A stretch of DNA of 64,000 nucleotides. Origin: Pseudoflavonifractor sp902362925 (GTDB lineage: Bacteria > Bacillota > Clostridia > Oscillospirales > Oscillospiraceae). Location of the stretch: NCBI GenBank assembly GCA_902362925.1, contig CABIYL010000001.1, one strand, 5' to 3'. Position numbers and translations under genes: made by a program. Positions 51,317 through 60,843 of this stretch are shown one piece after another (position 1 is the first letter of the stretch; the number at the start of each line of letters is the position of its first letter). The notes under the pieces are model-generated. The model did not search any database and was not told the origin of the DNA. It worked only from the letters and a program-made list of their open reading frames with translations.

Positions 51317-52798
51317 TTACAGTGTCTGGATGCGGGCGATAATCTTCCGGACGATATCGTCAATGTCCACGTCCTCCAGGCTGGGAGCGGTACGGCACAC
51401 GCCGTCGCTGCAGTCGGGGATGCCGGCACGGATCTCGTCCAGCTCACGCTGGCCGCAGGCCACATACCGCAGGTTCAGCAGGTTCATGGGGCCCACGTTC
51501 TCCGAGGTGGCGGAGCCGCCCACGGCGCCGCAGCCCAGGGTGAGGGCGGGCTGAAGGGCGGTGGTGCCGCCGATGCCGCCCAGAGCGCCGGGGGTGTTCA
51601 CCAGCACGCGGGAGGCGGGCACACGCTTGGCAAAGTAGTCCACAATGGCATCGTCCTTGGTGTGCAGGATGAAGGTGTGGCCGGCGCCCTCATAGTGGAG
51701 GATCTCGCACACCTTATTGCACACGTCCTTGTAGTCCTTGCCGGTGAAGAAACCCAGGATGGGACCCAGCTTCTCGTTGGAGTAGGGATGGCCCCGGCCC
51801 ACGCCGGTCTCACGGGCCACCAGGACACGGGCCGTGGGAGGCACCTTGTCCAGGCCGGCCAGGCTGGCGATGGTGGACACACTGCGGCCCACGATCTGGG
51901 GGTTCATGGTGCCATTGGCACGCAGGATGAACTTCCCCAGCTTCTCCCGCTCCTCATCGTCCAGGAAGTAGGCGCCCTGCTTCTCCATCTCGGCCCGCAC
52001 GGCGGGCACCATGTCCTCATCACAGATGATGGACTGCTCGCTGGCGCAGATGGTGCCGTTGTCGAAGGTCTTGGAGTCCAGAATGCGCTTGACTGCCAGA
52101 GGCAGGTCGCAGCTCTTCTCCAGATACGCGGGGCCGTTGCCCGGGCCCACGCCGATGGCGGGAGTGCCGGAGGAGTAGGCCGCACGCACCATGGCGGAGC
52201 CGCCGGTGGCCAGAATCATGGCCACATTCCGGTGGCGCATCAGGTTGTCGGTGGCCTCCATGGTGGGGATGGTAATACAGCACACCAGGTTCTCATTGCC
52301 GCCCGCCTCGGCGATGGCCTGCCGGATGACCTTGACGGTCTCCAGGATGCAGCGCAGAGCCGTGGGGTGGGGGGAGAACACGATGGCATTGCCCGCCTTG
52401 ATGGCGATCTCCGACTTGTAAAGTGCGGTAGAGGTGGGGTTGGTGGAGGGAATCAGGCCCGCGATTACGCCCACGGGCACCGCGATGGTGCGGATACCCT
52501 TGGCGTCGTCCCGGCTGATCTCTCCGATGGTCTTCATATTCTTGATGTGCTCATACACACCCTGGCTGGCGAATACGTTCTTGACGACCTTGTCGTCCAC
52601 GATACCGAAGCCGGTATCCTCGTGGGCCATCTGGGCCAGTCGGCGGGCGTTGCGCACGCCTGCCTCGGCAATGGCCCGGACAATACGGTCGACCTGCTCC
52701 TGGTCCATGGCGGCCAGCTCACGCTGGGCCACCTTAGCCGCTTCCACCAGCTCACGGACCTCCTGCACGGACAGAAGATCTTTATCAATCAGCTGCAT
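51317..52798 (-). CDS. eutE: CoA-acylating acetaldehyde dehydrogenase
   Basis: A 493-residue aldehyde dehydrogenase turning acetaldehyde into acetyl-CoA. The catalytic Cys is in FDNGTICASEQSIICD, with the NAD-binding GNAIVFSPHPTAL and GTPAIGVGPGN. The C-terminal helix LEDVDIDDIVRKIIARIQTL looks like a shell-targeting peptide. Downstream of the EutK-like gene. Confidence 0.93.
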   Translation of the reverse strand: MQLIDKDLLSVQEVRELVEAAKVAQRELAAMDQEQVDRIVRAIAEAGVRNARRLAQMAHEDTGFGIVDDKVVKNVFASQGVYEHIKNMKTIGEISRDDAKGIRTIAVPVGVIAGLIPSTNPTSTALYKSEIAIKAGNAIVFSPHPTALRCILETVKVIRQAIAEAGGNENLVCCITIPTMEATDNLMRHRNVAMILATGGSAMVRAAYSSGTPAIGVGPGNGPAYLEKSCDLPLAVKRILDSKTFDNGTICASEQSIICDEDMVPAVRAEMEKQGAYFLDDEEREKLGKFILRANGTMNPQIVGRSVSTIASLAGLDKVPPTARVLVARETGVGRGHPYSNEKLGPILGFFTGKDYKDVCNKVCEILHYEGAGHTFILHTKDDAIVDYFAKRVPASRVLVNTPGALGGIGGTTALQPALTLGCGAVGGSATSENVGPMNLLNLRYVACGQRELDEIRAGIPDCSDGVCRTAPSLEDVDIDDIVRKIIARIQTL

Positions 52799-52850
52799 AG
52801 CTCACGATTCCTTTCCATAGGAATTACACCAGGGACAAACGGCGGATGTT

Positions 52851-53447
52851 TCAGGTCGCTCCGCCGTCCATAAAGGCACGGATCGCCGTCAGCAGCTCTT
52901 CCCGTTTGGCGAATCTGATCTCCTTCTTGGTCATGCTGGTCAGGCCCATCTGGCGGGCAGCGGCACGCAGCTTGACCACGGAGAGATGCTCCAGCTCCTC
53001 AGCGGAGAACCGGACAGGCTCGCCCTCTTCCTGAACAGGCTCAACCTCGGCTTCCTGCTCCGCCTCCGCGGCGGGCGCAGGCTCCGTCTCGGGCGCGGGG
53101 GCGGGTTCGGGCTCAGGTTCAGGCTGGGAAACAGGTTCCGGATCGGGCTGGGGCTCCACAGGCGGTACGGGTGTGGGATCCGGCTGGCCCAGGATCCCCT
53201 CCAACTCCTGATGGGGGCGGGGGATCACATGGACGGAGATGAGTTCTCCCACCCGTTCCGCCGCGGCAGCACCGGCATCGGTGGCGGCCTTGACCGCGCC
53301 GACATCGCCCCGGACCATAACGGTGACCAGACCGCCGCCCACATGCTCCTTGCACTGCAGGTCCACGTTGGCGGCCTTGACCATGGCGTCCGCCGCTTCA
53401 ATGGCGGCCACCAGTCCCCGGGTCTCGATCATACCCAATGCCTTCAT
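52851..53447 (-). CDS. eutK: EutK-like BMC protein with C-terminal SAP-like domain
   Basis: A 198-residue fusion: an N-terminal EutM-like BMC domain (residues 1-92, MKALGMIETRGLVAAIEAAD), a Pro/Glu-rich linker (about 93-150) and a C-terminal helical domain (LEHLSVVKLRAAARQMGLTS then KREELLTAIRAFM). The tail resembles SAP/Rho-N type nucleic-acid-binding helices rather than the winged helix of Salmonella EutK. Function of the tail is unknown. Confidence 0.8.
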   Translation of the reverse strand: MKALGMIETRGLVAAIEAADAMVKAANVDLQCKEHVGGGLVTVMVRGDVGAVKAATDAGAAAAERVGELISVHVIPRPHQELEGILGQPDPTPVPPVEPQPDPEPVSQPEPEPEPAPAPETEPAPAAEAEQEAEVEPVQEEGEPVRFSAEELEHLSVVKLRAAARQMGLTSMTKKEIRFAKREELLTAIRAFMDGGAT

Positions 53448-53491
53448 AAGTACCTCCGTTCACAGACCTTTTTCAGGCCTTTTTCCGTCCG

Positions 53492-54142
53492 TCAGATCTT
53501 GGGCTGATCGGCAACGGACTCCACGGCGGCGGCGAAGGCGTCGCAGGCGGACTTGCAGGCGGACTGGCTGCCGGTGAGCAGAGCGCCGCCGAAGTTGGTC
53601 TCGGAAGGAGGCGCGTACAGCACGCACATGCGCACGTCAGCGGCCTTCAGAGCGGCATCCACGCCGTACATGGCCTCCAGAGGAGGCGCGATCAGGTAGG
53701 CCAGAGCCTCGCCCTCGGCAATGCCGGCGCCCTCGGACAGGTAGGAGCCGGTGCGGGAGATGCAGTGGGCGTAGTAGCACACGCTGTCATCGTCGTTGGC
53801 GGAGATGAAGTGGGCCACGTTCTCAATCACGTCCACGCAGGCCTCCAGGCCGGCACGGGCTTCAGCGGGATTGGGAGCGGCCAGGATGCCGATGACCTCG
53901 CCGGCCAGAGCGGTGTTGGCGTTGGCGGCGCCGGCGTAGAAGCTCTTGGCATAGGCCACGCGGCAGTCAGCCTTCTTGGTGGCCTCGTCCAGGGCGGTGT
54001 AGGTCACATCATCGCAGTCGGCGGTGATGATGGCCAGGGACTTCTCGTGAGGCTCAAGGTTCAGCTCCTTCGCCATGTCGGGGGACACATTGGGGATCAG
54101 TCGGGTCGCCATGACATGTGCGGGCAACGGATCTCTCTTCAT
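53492..54142 (-). CDS. eutL: EutL tandem-domain shell protein, copy 2
   Basis: A 216-residue EutL starting MKRDPLPAHVMATRLIPNVS, with the same length and about 85% identity by eye to copy 1 (41874-42524). The gated-pore trimer of the main shell. Twenty-one bases after eutC, as in the canonical eutBCL order. Confidence 0.93.
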   Translation of the reverse strand: MKRDPLPAHVMATRLIPNVSPDMAKELNLEPHEKSLAIITADCDDVTYTALDEATKKADCRVAYAKSFYAGAANANTALAGEVIGILAAPNPAEARAGLEACVDVIENVAHFISANDDDSVCYYAHCISRTGSYLSEGAGIAEGEALAYLIAPPLEAMYGVDAALKAADVRMCVLYAPPSETNFGGALLTGSQSACKSACDAFAAAVESVADQPKI

Positions 54143-54163
54143 AGTAAATTTCCTCCCTACTCC

Positions 54164-55057
54164 TTAAAGTTTCAGATCGGTGCCGCTGGCCTTCTTCTCA
54201 AGCATGATCTTGATGATCTCGGCGATATGGGCACCGGCCTCGGCGGGGATGGTACCGGCGCGGTGGATGTTGGACACCACGGTACGGCGGGCCTCAGGCA
54301 TACCCACGGTAGCCTTGTAGGCGATGTAGGCGGACATGGACTCGGCGGTGATCAGGCCGGGACGCTCGCCAATGAGGGTGCAGGTGACCTCGGCGCCGGT
54401 GAGCTCGGAGATCTCATCCATGACGCCCACGCGGCCGTACTTGACGAAGAAGGGAGTGCCCACGTCGATCTTGTAGCTCTGCAGGCCCTGCATCAGGGCG
54501 GGCAGCAGGTCGCCGATGTTGGCGGCCACGGCGGCGGAGGACAGGCCGTCCGCCACGTAGATCTGCACGGTGGGGTTCTTCTTGCACTTGGCCTTGATGG
54601 TCTCAACGGCCTCGGGGCTCAGCTTGCGGCCCAGGTCGGGGCGGGTCAGGTAGGTATCCTTGCTGTCGCACTGGGTCTGCACGGTCCACAGGCCCATCTT
54701 CTCCACAAACTCGGCGTCCACGTCGTTGAACACGGCGTCCTGGGCGGCGGAGTGGGCGGCACGGAACTCCAGCTGAGGCAGGGTCTTATAGCGGGCGCCG
54801 GCCTTGCCGATGCCCAGGCGGCAGGGAGCGTTCATCTTCAGCTCAGCGTACTCCTCGCCGTTCTCGGGGTCCTTCACCAGATACTGCTCACGGATATCGA
54901 TCTCGGTGATGTCGGGCAGGCAGCCCTCTTCCACCTTGCAGTTCTCCTCAACAGGGGCGGCGGTGCAGCAGGAGGGCGCAGCCTCCTTGGCCTCGCCGGC
55001 GCCGTTCATCTCAGCCAGTACCTGCTCGATGATACTTCTTAAATCCTTCTCATTCAT
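54164..55057 (-). CDS. eutC: Ethanolamine ammonia-lyase small subunit, copy 2
   Basis: A 297-residue EutC: targeting-type helix MNEKDLRSIIEQVLAEMNGA, Cys-containing linker (APSCCTAAP), then CRLGIGKAGARYKTLPQLEF, FRAAHSAAQDAV, YLTRPDLGRKL, YVADGLSSAAV and LIGERPGLIT. Start at the ATG 55057 behind GGGAGGTGCACGCT; an upstream in-frame ATG at 55075 overlaps eutB and has no ribosome-binding site. Confidence 0.92.
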   Translation of the reverse strand: MNEKDLRSIIEQVLAEMNGAGEAKEAAPSCCTAAPVEENCKVEEGCLPDITEIDIREQYLVKDPENGEEYAELKMNAPCRLGIGKAGARYKTLPQLEFRAAHSAAQDAVFNDVDAEFVEKMGLWTVQTQCDSKDTYLTRPDLGRKLSPEAVETIKAKCKKNPTVQIYVADGLSSAAVAANIGDLLPALMQGLQSYKIDVGTPFFVKYGRVGVMDEISELTGAEVTCTLIGERPGLITAESMSAYIAYKATVGMPEARRTVVSNIHRAGTIPAEAGAHIAEIIKIMLEKKASGTDLKL

Positions 55058-55071
55058 AGCGTGCACCTCCC

Positions 55072-56442
55072 TCATTTACGCAGGAACACAGAAGCGTCGC
55101 CCGCCTTGGGGGTCAGCTTGCCGTTCTCGGAGAAGCCCATCTTCTCCAGCCACATATCGAACTCGTGGATGGGACGCAGGCCAAAGACCTCGCGCAGGGC
55201 GGCGGCCTCATGATAGCCGGTGCACTGATACATCAGCATGCAGTCGTCGCCTTCGGGCACGCCCATGATGTAGTTGCAGCCAGCGGCAACCAGCAGGGTG
55301 GCCAGGTTCTCGATGTCGTTCTGGTCGGCCTTCATGTGGTTGGTGTAGCAGGCGTCGCAGCCCATGGGGATGCCGGTCAGCTTGCCCATGAAGTGATCCT
55401 CCAGGCCGGCGCGGGTAACCTGCTTGGAATCGTACAGGTACTCGGGGCCGATGAAGCCGACGACGGTGTTGACCAGGAAGGGCTGATAGCGCTTGGCGAA
55501 GCCATAGCAGCGGGCCTCCATGGTGACCTGGTCCCAGCCGTTGTGGGCCTCAGAGGACAGCTCGGAGCCCTGGCCGGTCTCGAAGTACATGACGTTGGGG
55601 CCGGTGCAGGTGCCGCGGGACAGCATGGTGGCGCGGCCCTCGTCCAGCATGGCAGCGTTCAGGCCGAAGGCCTCGTTGCCCTTCTGGGAGCCGGCGATGG
55701 ACTGGAACATCAGGTCCAGAGGAGCGCCGAACTTGTTGGCGGCCTCGGTCTGGGTGGTCACGTGGGCCAGCACGCAGATCTGGGTGGGGATCTCCCACTT
55801 ATGCTTGAACTCGTCGAACATCTTCAGGATGCGGGCAACGCTCTCCACGGAGTCGTCCACGGGGTTCAGGCCGATGACGGCGTCGCCGCAGCCCAGAGAT
55901 AGACCTTCCATAACGGAAGCAATGATGCCCTTGGGATCATCGGTGGTATGGTTGGGCTGCAGACGGGAAGAGAAGGTGCCGGGCAGACCGATGGTGGTGT
56001 TGCAGTGGGCGGTCACGCGCATCTTCTTGGCAGCGTAGATGAGGTCCAGGTTGCTCATCAGCTTACAGACGCCGGCCACGATCTCGGAAGTCAGGCCGCG
56101 GGAGGCCCGGCGGATCATGTCGGGAGTGGTCTGGGTGTCCAGCAGCCACTCACGGAACTCGGCAACCGTCATGTTCTTGAACTCGTTGAAAATGGTCTCA
56201 TTGACAGAGTCCTGGATGATCCGGGTGACCTCGTCCTCCTCATAGGGGACGGCGGGGCAGTTACGCAGGTCATTCAGGGTCAGATGGGAGAGCACTACCT
56301 TGGCAGCGACCCGCTCTTCGGCGGTCTCCGCAGCAATGCCGGCCAGCTTATCGCCGGACTTTTCCTCGTTTGCCTTGGCCATGACCTCTCGAATGGACTT
56401 GAACTCGTAGACGTGGCCAAACAGCTTTGTCTTTAAGATCAT
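55072..56442 (-). CDS. eutB: Ethanolamine ammonia-lyase large subunit, canonical copy 2
   Basis: A 456-residue EutB with all five substrate-binding residues known from the E. coli enzyme: Arg160 and Gln162 (SSRLQPN), Asn193 (IGLNPVDDS), Glu288 (YFETGQGSE) and Asp363 (MGCDACYTNH), the last two offset by one. It should therefore deaminate ethanolamine. It lies just downstream of the reactivase gene eutA and couples to eutC. Confidence 0.95.
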   Translation of the reverse strand: MILKTKLFGHVYEFKSIREVMAKANEEKSGDKLAGIAAETAEERVAAKVVLSHLTLNDLRNCPAVPYEEDEVTRIIQDSVNETIFNEFKNMTVAEFREWLLDTQTTPDMIRRASRGLTSEIVAGVCKLMSNLDLIYAAKKMRVTAHCNTTIGLPGTFSSRLQPNHTTDDPKGIIASVMEGLSLGCGDAVIGLNPVDDSVESVARILKMFDEFKHKWEIPTQICVLAHVTTQTEAANKFGAPLDLMFQSIAGSQKGNEAFGLNAAMLDEGRATMLSRGTCTGPNVMYFETGQGSELSSEAHNGWDQVTMEARCYGFAKRYQPFLVNTVVGFIGPEYLYDSKQVTRAGLEDHFMGKLTGIPMGCDACYTNHMKADQNDIENLATLLVAAGCNYIMGVPEGDDCMLMYQCTGYHEAAALREVFGLRPIHEFDMWLEKMGFSENGKLTPKAGDASVFLRK

Positions 56443-56469
56443 GCTACTTCACCTCTCACATATCCTTGT

Positions 56470-57909
56470 TTAGGAATTGAAGATCAAAGTCTTGATGACG
56501 ACGGGTAATACCTGTCCGCCCGCGATGGGTTCGCCGATATCGATGTAATCACCGCTGAGGGTCTTGATTCCGTCGATGCAGATAACGTCCTTCTTGTGCT
56601 CCAGGAGCACGTTGAGGGCGTTGCCCAGCACCTTGCCGATATCGTTCTCCACCACCACGATCAAGGGATAGGGACCTTGGATCACCTCCTTAGCGCTTTC
56701 TATTACCGCTGCCGCCAATGCCTGAACATCTGCAAAGCTGGTGCGCTTTTCTCCGGTAAAGGCAATGGCAATCTGTTCCACCTTCCCCTCAGGTGCGAAC
56801 AGAGGCATCTGCTGTATGATAGAGGATTTCAGCGTCTCCAGCGACTCCTCATCCTCCTGCGATACCTTAAGAATGGGAACATTTTTGATGGGCAGCTTGT
56901 CCCGCTCATAGCGGATGGTGCTGCCGCTGACTTCGGTGGTGTGGGTTCCCGCGCCCACCACCGTGGCCCGGATGGTCTCTGCCGCCTGGCACAGCTCCAC
57001 CCGGTTCAGGTCGGGATCGGCCCGGACGGCCTTGCCCAGCAGCACGCCCACATCACCGAAGCGGAAGACGTCATCCTCCATCTTCTGATAGATGCAGTCG
57101 GCTACGCCGCCTGAATAGGTCACTGCCTGAATCTGGGGCTGGGGAGGCAGCGCCCTGCCGTCGTTTGTATACATACCGGCGTGATGCCCGTCCGGCGCCG
57201 CGAGATGCAGCGCCTGGGCCAGCTGCGCCGCCATCAGGCGGCACACGCCGTACAGCTGCTCGGGATAGGCCCGGTCACCCACCTTGATCTCAATGCCGTT
57301 GTCCTTGGCAAGGGCCTGGATCTTGGGGTAGATATAGGAGATGCGACCGTCTGCCACCTTGATGAGGCGTCCGCCCACATCCAGGCAGCAGGTGCCCCTC
57401 AGGGTGCCCTTTTCGTAAAGGGCGATGTTTGTCGTGCCGCCGCCGATGTCCAGGTTGGCCACCGTGGTGTGCTTCTCCTTGGACAGTACGTCGGCTCCTG
57501 CGCCGCGGCCGGACAGCACCGACTCCAGGTCGGGGCCGGCAGTGGCCACCACAAAGTCTCCCGCCAGATCGGACAGGGCGGAGAGCACCTCGTTGGCGTT
57601 TTCCTTCCGGGCGGTCTCACCGGTGATGATGACCGCGCCGGTCTTCAGCTCCTCCGGCGTGATTCCCGCGGCCCGGTACTCGCTGCGCACGATCTTCTTT
57701 ACCGCCTCGGCGTCAATTTCGGTCGGTGAGCGCAGGGGCGTAAAGTAAATCCGACTGCGGTAGATCACTTCCTTGTCCACGATGTTGATCCGGGGCACGG
57801 TGTAGCTGCTGGCCTGGTTCTCAATGGTCAGACGGCTGAAGATCAACTGCGTGGTGGAGGTGCCGATGTCGATGCCTACGCTGAGAATAACTTCATGCAA
57901 GAGTTTCAC
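56470..57909 (-). CDS. eutA: EutA reactivating factor for ethanolamine ammonia-lyase
   Basis: A 479-residue actin-fold protein: SVGIDIGTSTTQLIFSRL (phosphate 1), ANLDIGGGTTNIALYEKGTL (phosphate 2) and QAVTYSGGVADCIY. EutA exchanges damaged cobalamin on EutBC using ATP. Only this one copy is present, so it would have to serve both lyase copies. A terminator-like hairpin lies just upstream. Confidence 0.93.
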   Translation of the reverse strand: MKLLHEVILSVGIDIGTSTTQLIFSRLTIENQASSYTVPRINIVDKEVIYRSRIYFTPLRSPTEIDAEAVKKIVRSEYRAAGITPEELKTGAVIITGETARKENANEVLSALSDLAGDFVVATAGPDLESVLSGRGAGADVLSKEKHTTVANLDIGGGTTNIALYEKGTLRGTCCLDVGGRLIKVADGRISYIYPKIQALAKDNGIEIKVGDRAYPEQLYGVCRLMAAQLAQALHLAAPDGHHAGMYTNDGRALPPQPQIQAVTYSGGVADCIYQKMEDDVFRFGDVGVLLGKAVRADPDLNRVELCQAAETIRATVVGAGTHTTEVSGSTIRYERDKLPIKNVPILKVSQEDEESLETLKSSIIQQMPLFAPEGKVEQIAIAFTGEKRTSFADVQALAAAVIESAKEVIQGPYPLIVVVENDIGKVLGNALNVLLEHKKDVICIDGIKTLSGDYIDIGEPIAGGQVLPVVIKTLIFNS

Positions 57910-57930
57910 CCGCTCTCAAATACCACAAAA

Positions 57931-57977
57931 TGTAAAACAGCCCGGAGACAGAGAGACCCCTCTCTGCTTCCGGGCTG
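57931..57977 (-). terminator. Terminator/attenuator between eutW and eutA
   Basis: CAGCCCGGA (57938-57946) and TCCGGGCTG (57969-57977) with inner AGAGAG/CTCTCT form a strong hairpin followed on the minus strand by TTTTACATTTT. In Enterococcus a EutV-controlled terminator also precedes eutA. Confidence 0.7.
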
Positions 57978-58002
57978 CATCGCTCCGAATCCGGGGATGT
58001 GA

Positions 58003-59427
58003 TTACGTCACCACGTCCGCCTCAATTGTTTGATTTTTAAAATCGAAGGAGGCGCAGGTGCCCCAGTTCCCCGACTCGATGGTCAGTGTGCCCCGCAGCT
58101 TGTCCTTGACCAGCGTCTGCACAATGGACAGGCCCAGACGGTTACGTTCCGTACTGTGGACATCAAATCCGCTGCCATTGTCGCTGACCTGAATGCTGGA
58201 GTAGAGCTGACCTTTCTTGACTGCAATGGTAATCAGGCCTGTATTCCGCCCCGTAAACGCGTATTTCAGCGAATTCTGGAGCAGTTCGTTGATGATAATG
58301 GCCACCGAGGTGGCCACATCCGAATTTACCTTGAAATCATCGCCCTCCAGGGTGATGGTCACCAGGCAGTTCGGATTGGAGAAATACCGCATGGTATTGT
58401 TTTTGATATTGGTAATGACCTCGCCGATCATCACCTCATCCACACCGCTCTGGGCGAGCAGCTCGTGGGTACTGGCAATGGAGAGGATGCGGTTCATGCT
58501 CTCTCCCAGCACCTGACGGGTCTCCTCGCTGTCCGTGCGGCGCATCTGCAGCCGCAGCAGACTGGCGATGGTCTGCAGGTTGTTCTTCACCCGGTGGTGG
58601 ATTTCCTTGATGGCCACCGACTTGAGAATCAGGGCCTTCTCCTGCTCCCGGCGCCAGGTCTCGTCCCGTATGATAAGGGCGAAGGCAATGCCCGGTGCGT
58701 TGAGCTGGACCCGCTTGATGTTCAGTACATGCCGGCCTACGGTGGTCTCTACGAAGGAGTAGCCCGAAATCTCTTCCGGCGGCTCCTCCTGGTCAATCAG
58801 CCGGATGTTCTCATAGGTCTGGCCCAGCAGATCCTCCACATAGCCCAGGTTCTGATAGAGTTCCCGGGCCAGGGAGTTGCAGAAGGTGACGACCCCGCTG
58901 CGGTCCACCATGACCAGCGCCTCGTCGATACATTCCGTCAGCCAATTGTTCTCCGAAACCATCCGGGTCAGCACATTGGCGATGTTTTCATAGCTTTTCT
59001 GGGAAAAATGGATCCGTTCGCTGACCAGATGCTGCTCATCCACACGCTTTTCCCGGATAAGTACACCGATGATTCGGGAACCGTGCCGGATGGGCTCCAC
59101 CGATTGGATTGTGCTGCCGTTTTCCTGGGTGGTGGCCTTCATCTGTTTGGTCCCCACACCCAGGCGGAACGTCCGGGCCACAGCGGGCTCGTTCTCCGCC
59201 TTCGCCAGCAGCCCCACCACCGAATTCTTGTAGGAAGAGGGCACATCCTCCGGCTTGGCCTCCGCCACCACAATGGCGTCGCCGTCCCGCTGGGGACAGT
59301 CGATGAAGATGTCCGCGTCCTCCAGATTGGCCAGCGGCTGCAAAATGGCGGAGGTGTTCTCTATGATCCGGATCTCCTCATCGGAGAGGTCCGTATACTT
59401 CCTGCACAGTGTCCAAATGGTATCCAC
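58003..59427 (-). CDS. eutW: EutW-like sensor histidine kinase, copy 2
   Basis: A 474-residue HisKA_2-type soluble kinase. The N-terminal sensor domain carries FIDCPQRDGDAIVVAEAKPE, followed by a PAS-like domain (about 165-265, LVMVDRSGVVTFCNSLAREL). The phospho-acceptor is in IKEIHHRVKNNLQTIASLLR, and the ATPase has IIINELLQNSLKYAF and SDNGSGF. Forms a pair with EutV copy 2 encoded 6 bases upstream. Confidence 0.88.
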   Translation of the reverse strand: MDTIWTLCRKYTDLSDEEIRIIENTSAILQPLANLEDADIFIDCPQRDGDAIVVAEAKPEDVPSSYKNSVVGLLAKAENEPAVARTFRLGVGTKQMKATTQENGSTIQSVEPIRHGSRIIGVLIREKRVDEQHLVSERIHFSQKSYENIANVLTRMVSENNWLTECIDEALVMVDRSGVVTFCNSLARELYQNLGYVEDLLGQTYENIRLIDQEEPPEEISGYSFVETTVGRHVLNIKRVQLNAPGIAFALIIRDETWRREQEKALILKSVAIKEIHHRVKNNLQTIASLLRLQMRRTDSEETRQVLGESMNRILSIASTHELLAQSGVDEVMIGEVITNIKNNTMRYFSNPNCLVTITLEGDDFKVNSDVATSVAIIINELLQNSLKYAFTGRNTGLITIAVKKGQLYSSIQVSDNGSGFDVHSTERNRLGLSIVQTLVKDKLRGTLTIESGNWGTCASFDFKNQTIEADVVT

Positions 59428-59433
59428 CGCAGC

Positions 59434-60018
59434 TCACCCGCCGTTTTTCACCAGTATGATCTCCGCTACCCGGCGCATGGAGAGATGCTTGTCCAAGCTG
59501 AGTTTTCGTATGTAGTCATACGCCTCCTGCTCCGTCATGCCCTGCTCCTGCATGATGATGCCCTTGGCCTTCTCGATCACGCTCCGGCTTTTCAACCGCT
59601 CGGACACCTTTTCCATGTCCTTGCGCAGCCGCTTGAGCTCCTGACTGCGGGCTACTGCCAGCTCGATGCTGGGAACCAGAGATTTCTCGTCGATGGGTTT
59701 GACCAGGTATCCACTGACGCCACAGCCCTTGGCCTGGTCAATGAACTCCCGCTCGCTGTACGCCGTGAGCATGATGATGGTGTCGGCCAGGTCTTCCTCA
59801 TATATGATCTTTGCAGCCGAGATACCGTCCAAAAACGGCATCTTGATATCCAGAATCACCAAATCCGGGTGATACAGCTTGCATTGTTCCACCGCGTCAA
59901 ATCCGTCCGAGACCTCCGAGAGCACCGTATAGCCGCCCTCGGTCAGCAGCTCCTTCAGGTCCATTCTGCTGATCGGCTCGTCGTCCGCGATGACAACGGA
60001 AATTCCATCTTTTCCCAT
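59434..60018 (-). CDS. eutV: EutV-like ANTAR response regulator, copy 2
   Basis: A 194-residue regulator: receiver with VVIADDEPISRMDL, phospho-acceptor Asp57 (VILDIKMPFLDG) and YLVKPIDEKS; a coiled linker; ANTAR domain IEKAKGIIMQEQGMTEQEAY then DYIRKLSLDKHLSMRRVAEI. It binds leader RNAs to allow read-through of terminators in eut operons. Confidence 0.92.
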   Translation of the reverse strand: MGKDGISVVIADDEPISRMDLKELLTEGGYTVLSEVSDGFDAVEQCKLYHPDLVILDIKMPFLDGISAAKIIYEEDLADTIIMLTAYSEREFIDQAKGCGVSGYLVKPIDEKSLVPSIELAVARSQELKRLRKDMEKVSERLKSRSVIEKAKGIIMQEQGMTEQEAYDYIRKLSLDKHLSMRRVAEIILVKNGG

Positions 60019-60036
60019 GCGAGCACCCTTCCCGTT

Positions 60037-60486
60037 TTATTGGAAGCCCAACCGCCGAACCAGATCATCCACTCCCTCGCCGGTCACGCTGCTGACTGTA
60101 TAGATCTCTTCAGCGCCGGCATTGTTCAGATATTTTTCCGCCCGCACAAGCTGCTCCTGCGTGGCCAGATCCGCTTTCGTGATAACGCCGACACAGGGCT
60201 TTGCAAATGTACTGCTATAGGCGGGGGGAAACATACTGCCAGGCTCAGTGGCGTCCTGGACCAGCACGATAATATCCGCGTCAGCGGCGGTGACCATCAA
60301 GGCCCCCCGAAAATAGCGCCGCTCCAGGTATTCGCCCGGAGTATCGATCATTGTTTCGTTCCGTATCTGTACGGTCTGTGTCTTATGATAGTTAAGATCC
60401 TCCTTGGCGATCCGCTGGCACAGCGTGGTTTTGCCCGCCGTGGACCGGCCGATGAGGATAATACGGGGACTCCGTTTTTCGTTCAT
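60037..60486 (-). CDS. eutP: EutP-like small GTPase
   Basis: A 149-residue P-loop protein: IILIGRSTAGKTTLCQRI (Walker A), TMIDTPGEYLERRYF (switch II/DTPG) and GVITKADLA (TKAD). EutP has been linked to acetate-kinase or GTPase activity in eut loci. Three bases from the eutS stop. Confidence 0.9.
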   Translation of the reverse strand: MNEKRSPRIILIGRSTAGKTTLCQRIAKEDLNYHKTQTVQIRNETMIDTPGEYLERRYFRGALMVTAADADIIVLVQDATEPGSMFPPAYSSTFAKPCVGVITKADLATQEQLVRAEKYLNNAGAEEIYTVSSVTGEGVDDLVRRLGFQ

Positions 60487-60489
60487 AGT

Positions 60490-60843
60490 TTATGTTTTGG
60501 TGATGGGCGCGGAAGCAAAGCCCATCATACCGCACAGCGTACTCATAACATCCGTCAGAGCCGCCTGAACCGCCGCCACATCTCCCGTGATGACCAGAGA
60601 ACCGTTAAAGCGGTCCACAAATCCAATCTTCACATCTGCGGCTTTGGTGGCAACGTCGGCGGCAATCATGGCCGCCTCGCTGGGCGTAATGGTCAGAATT
60701 CCGATGGCTCCGCCGGCGTCAATCAGACCCAGCTTGGCATAGAGGTCGTCCACCGGGTTGGCGATTACATGGGCCAGCGTAACCTGTTTGCCAGGTACAA
60801 ATTCCTGTATGATGCGCTGTTTTTCATCCAGCTCTACCAACAA
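60490..60843 (-). CDS. eutS: EutS bent-hexamer BMC shell protein
   Basis: About 117 residues: KQRIIQEFVPGKQVTLAHVI, ANPVDDLYAKLG, GAIGILTITPSEAAMIAADV and GSLVITGDVAAVQ. I place the start at a TTG at 60843, which lies right behind AAGGAGGGTGTT and gives the usual EutS N-terminus. An ATG at 60879 would add twelve residues but lacks a ribosome-binding site. First gene of the long minus-strand operon. Confidence 0.85.
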   Translation of the reverse strand: MLVELDEKQRIIQEFVPGKQVTLAHVIANPVDDLYAKLGLIDAGGAIGILTITPSEAAMIAADVATKAADVKIGFVDRFNGSLVITGDVAAVQAALTDVMSTLCGMMGFASAPITKT

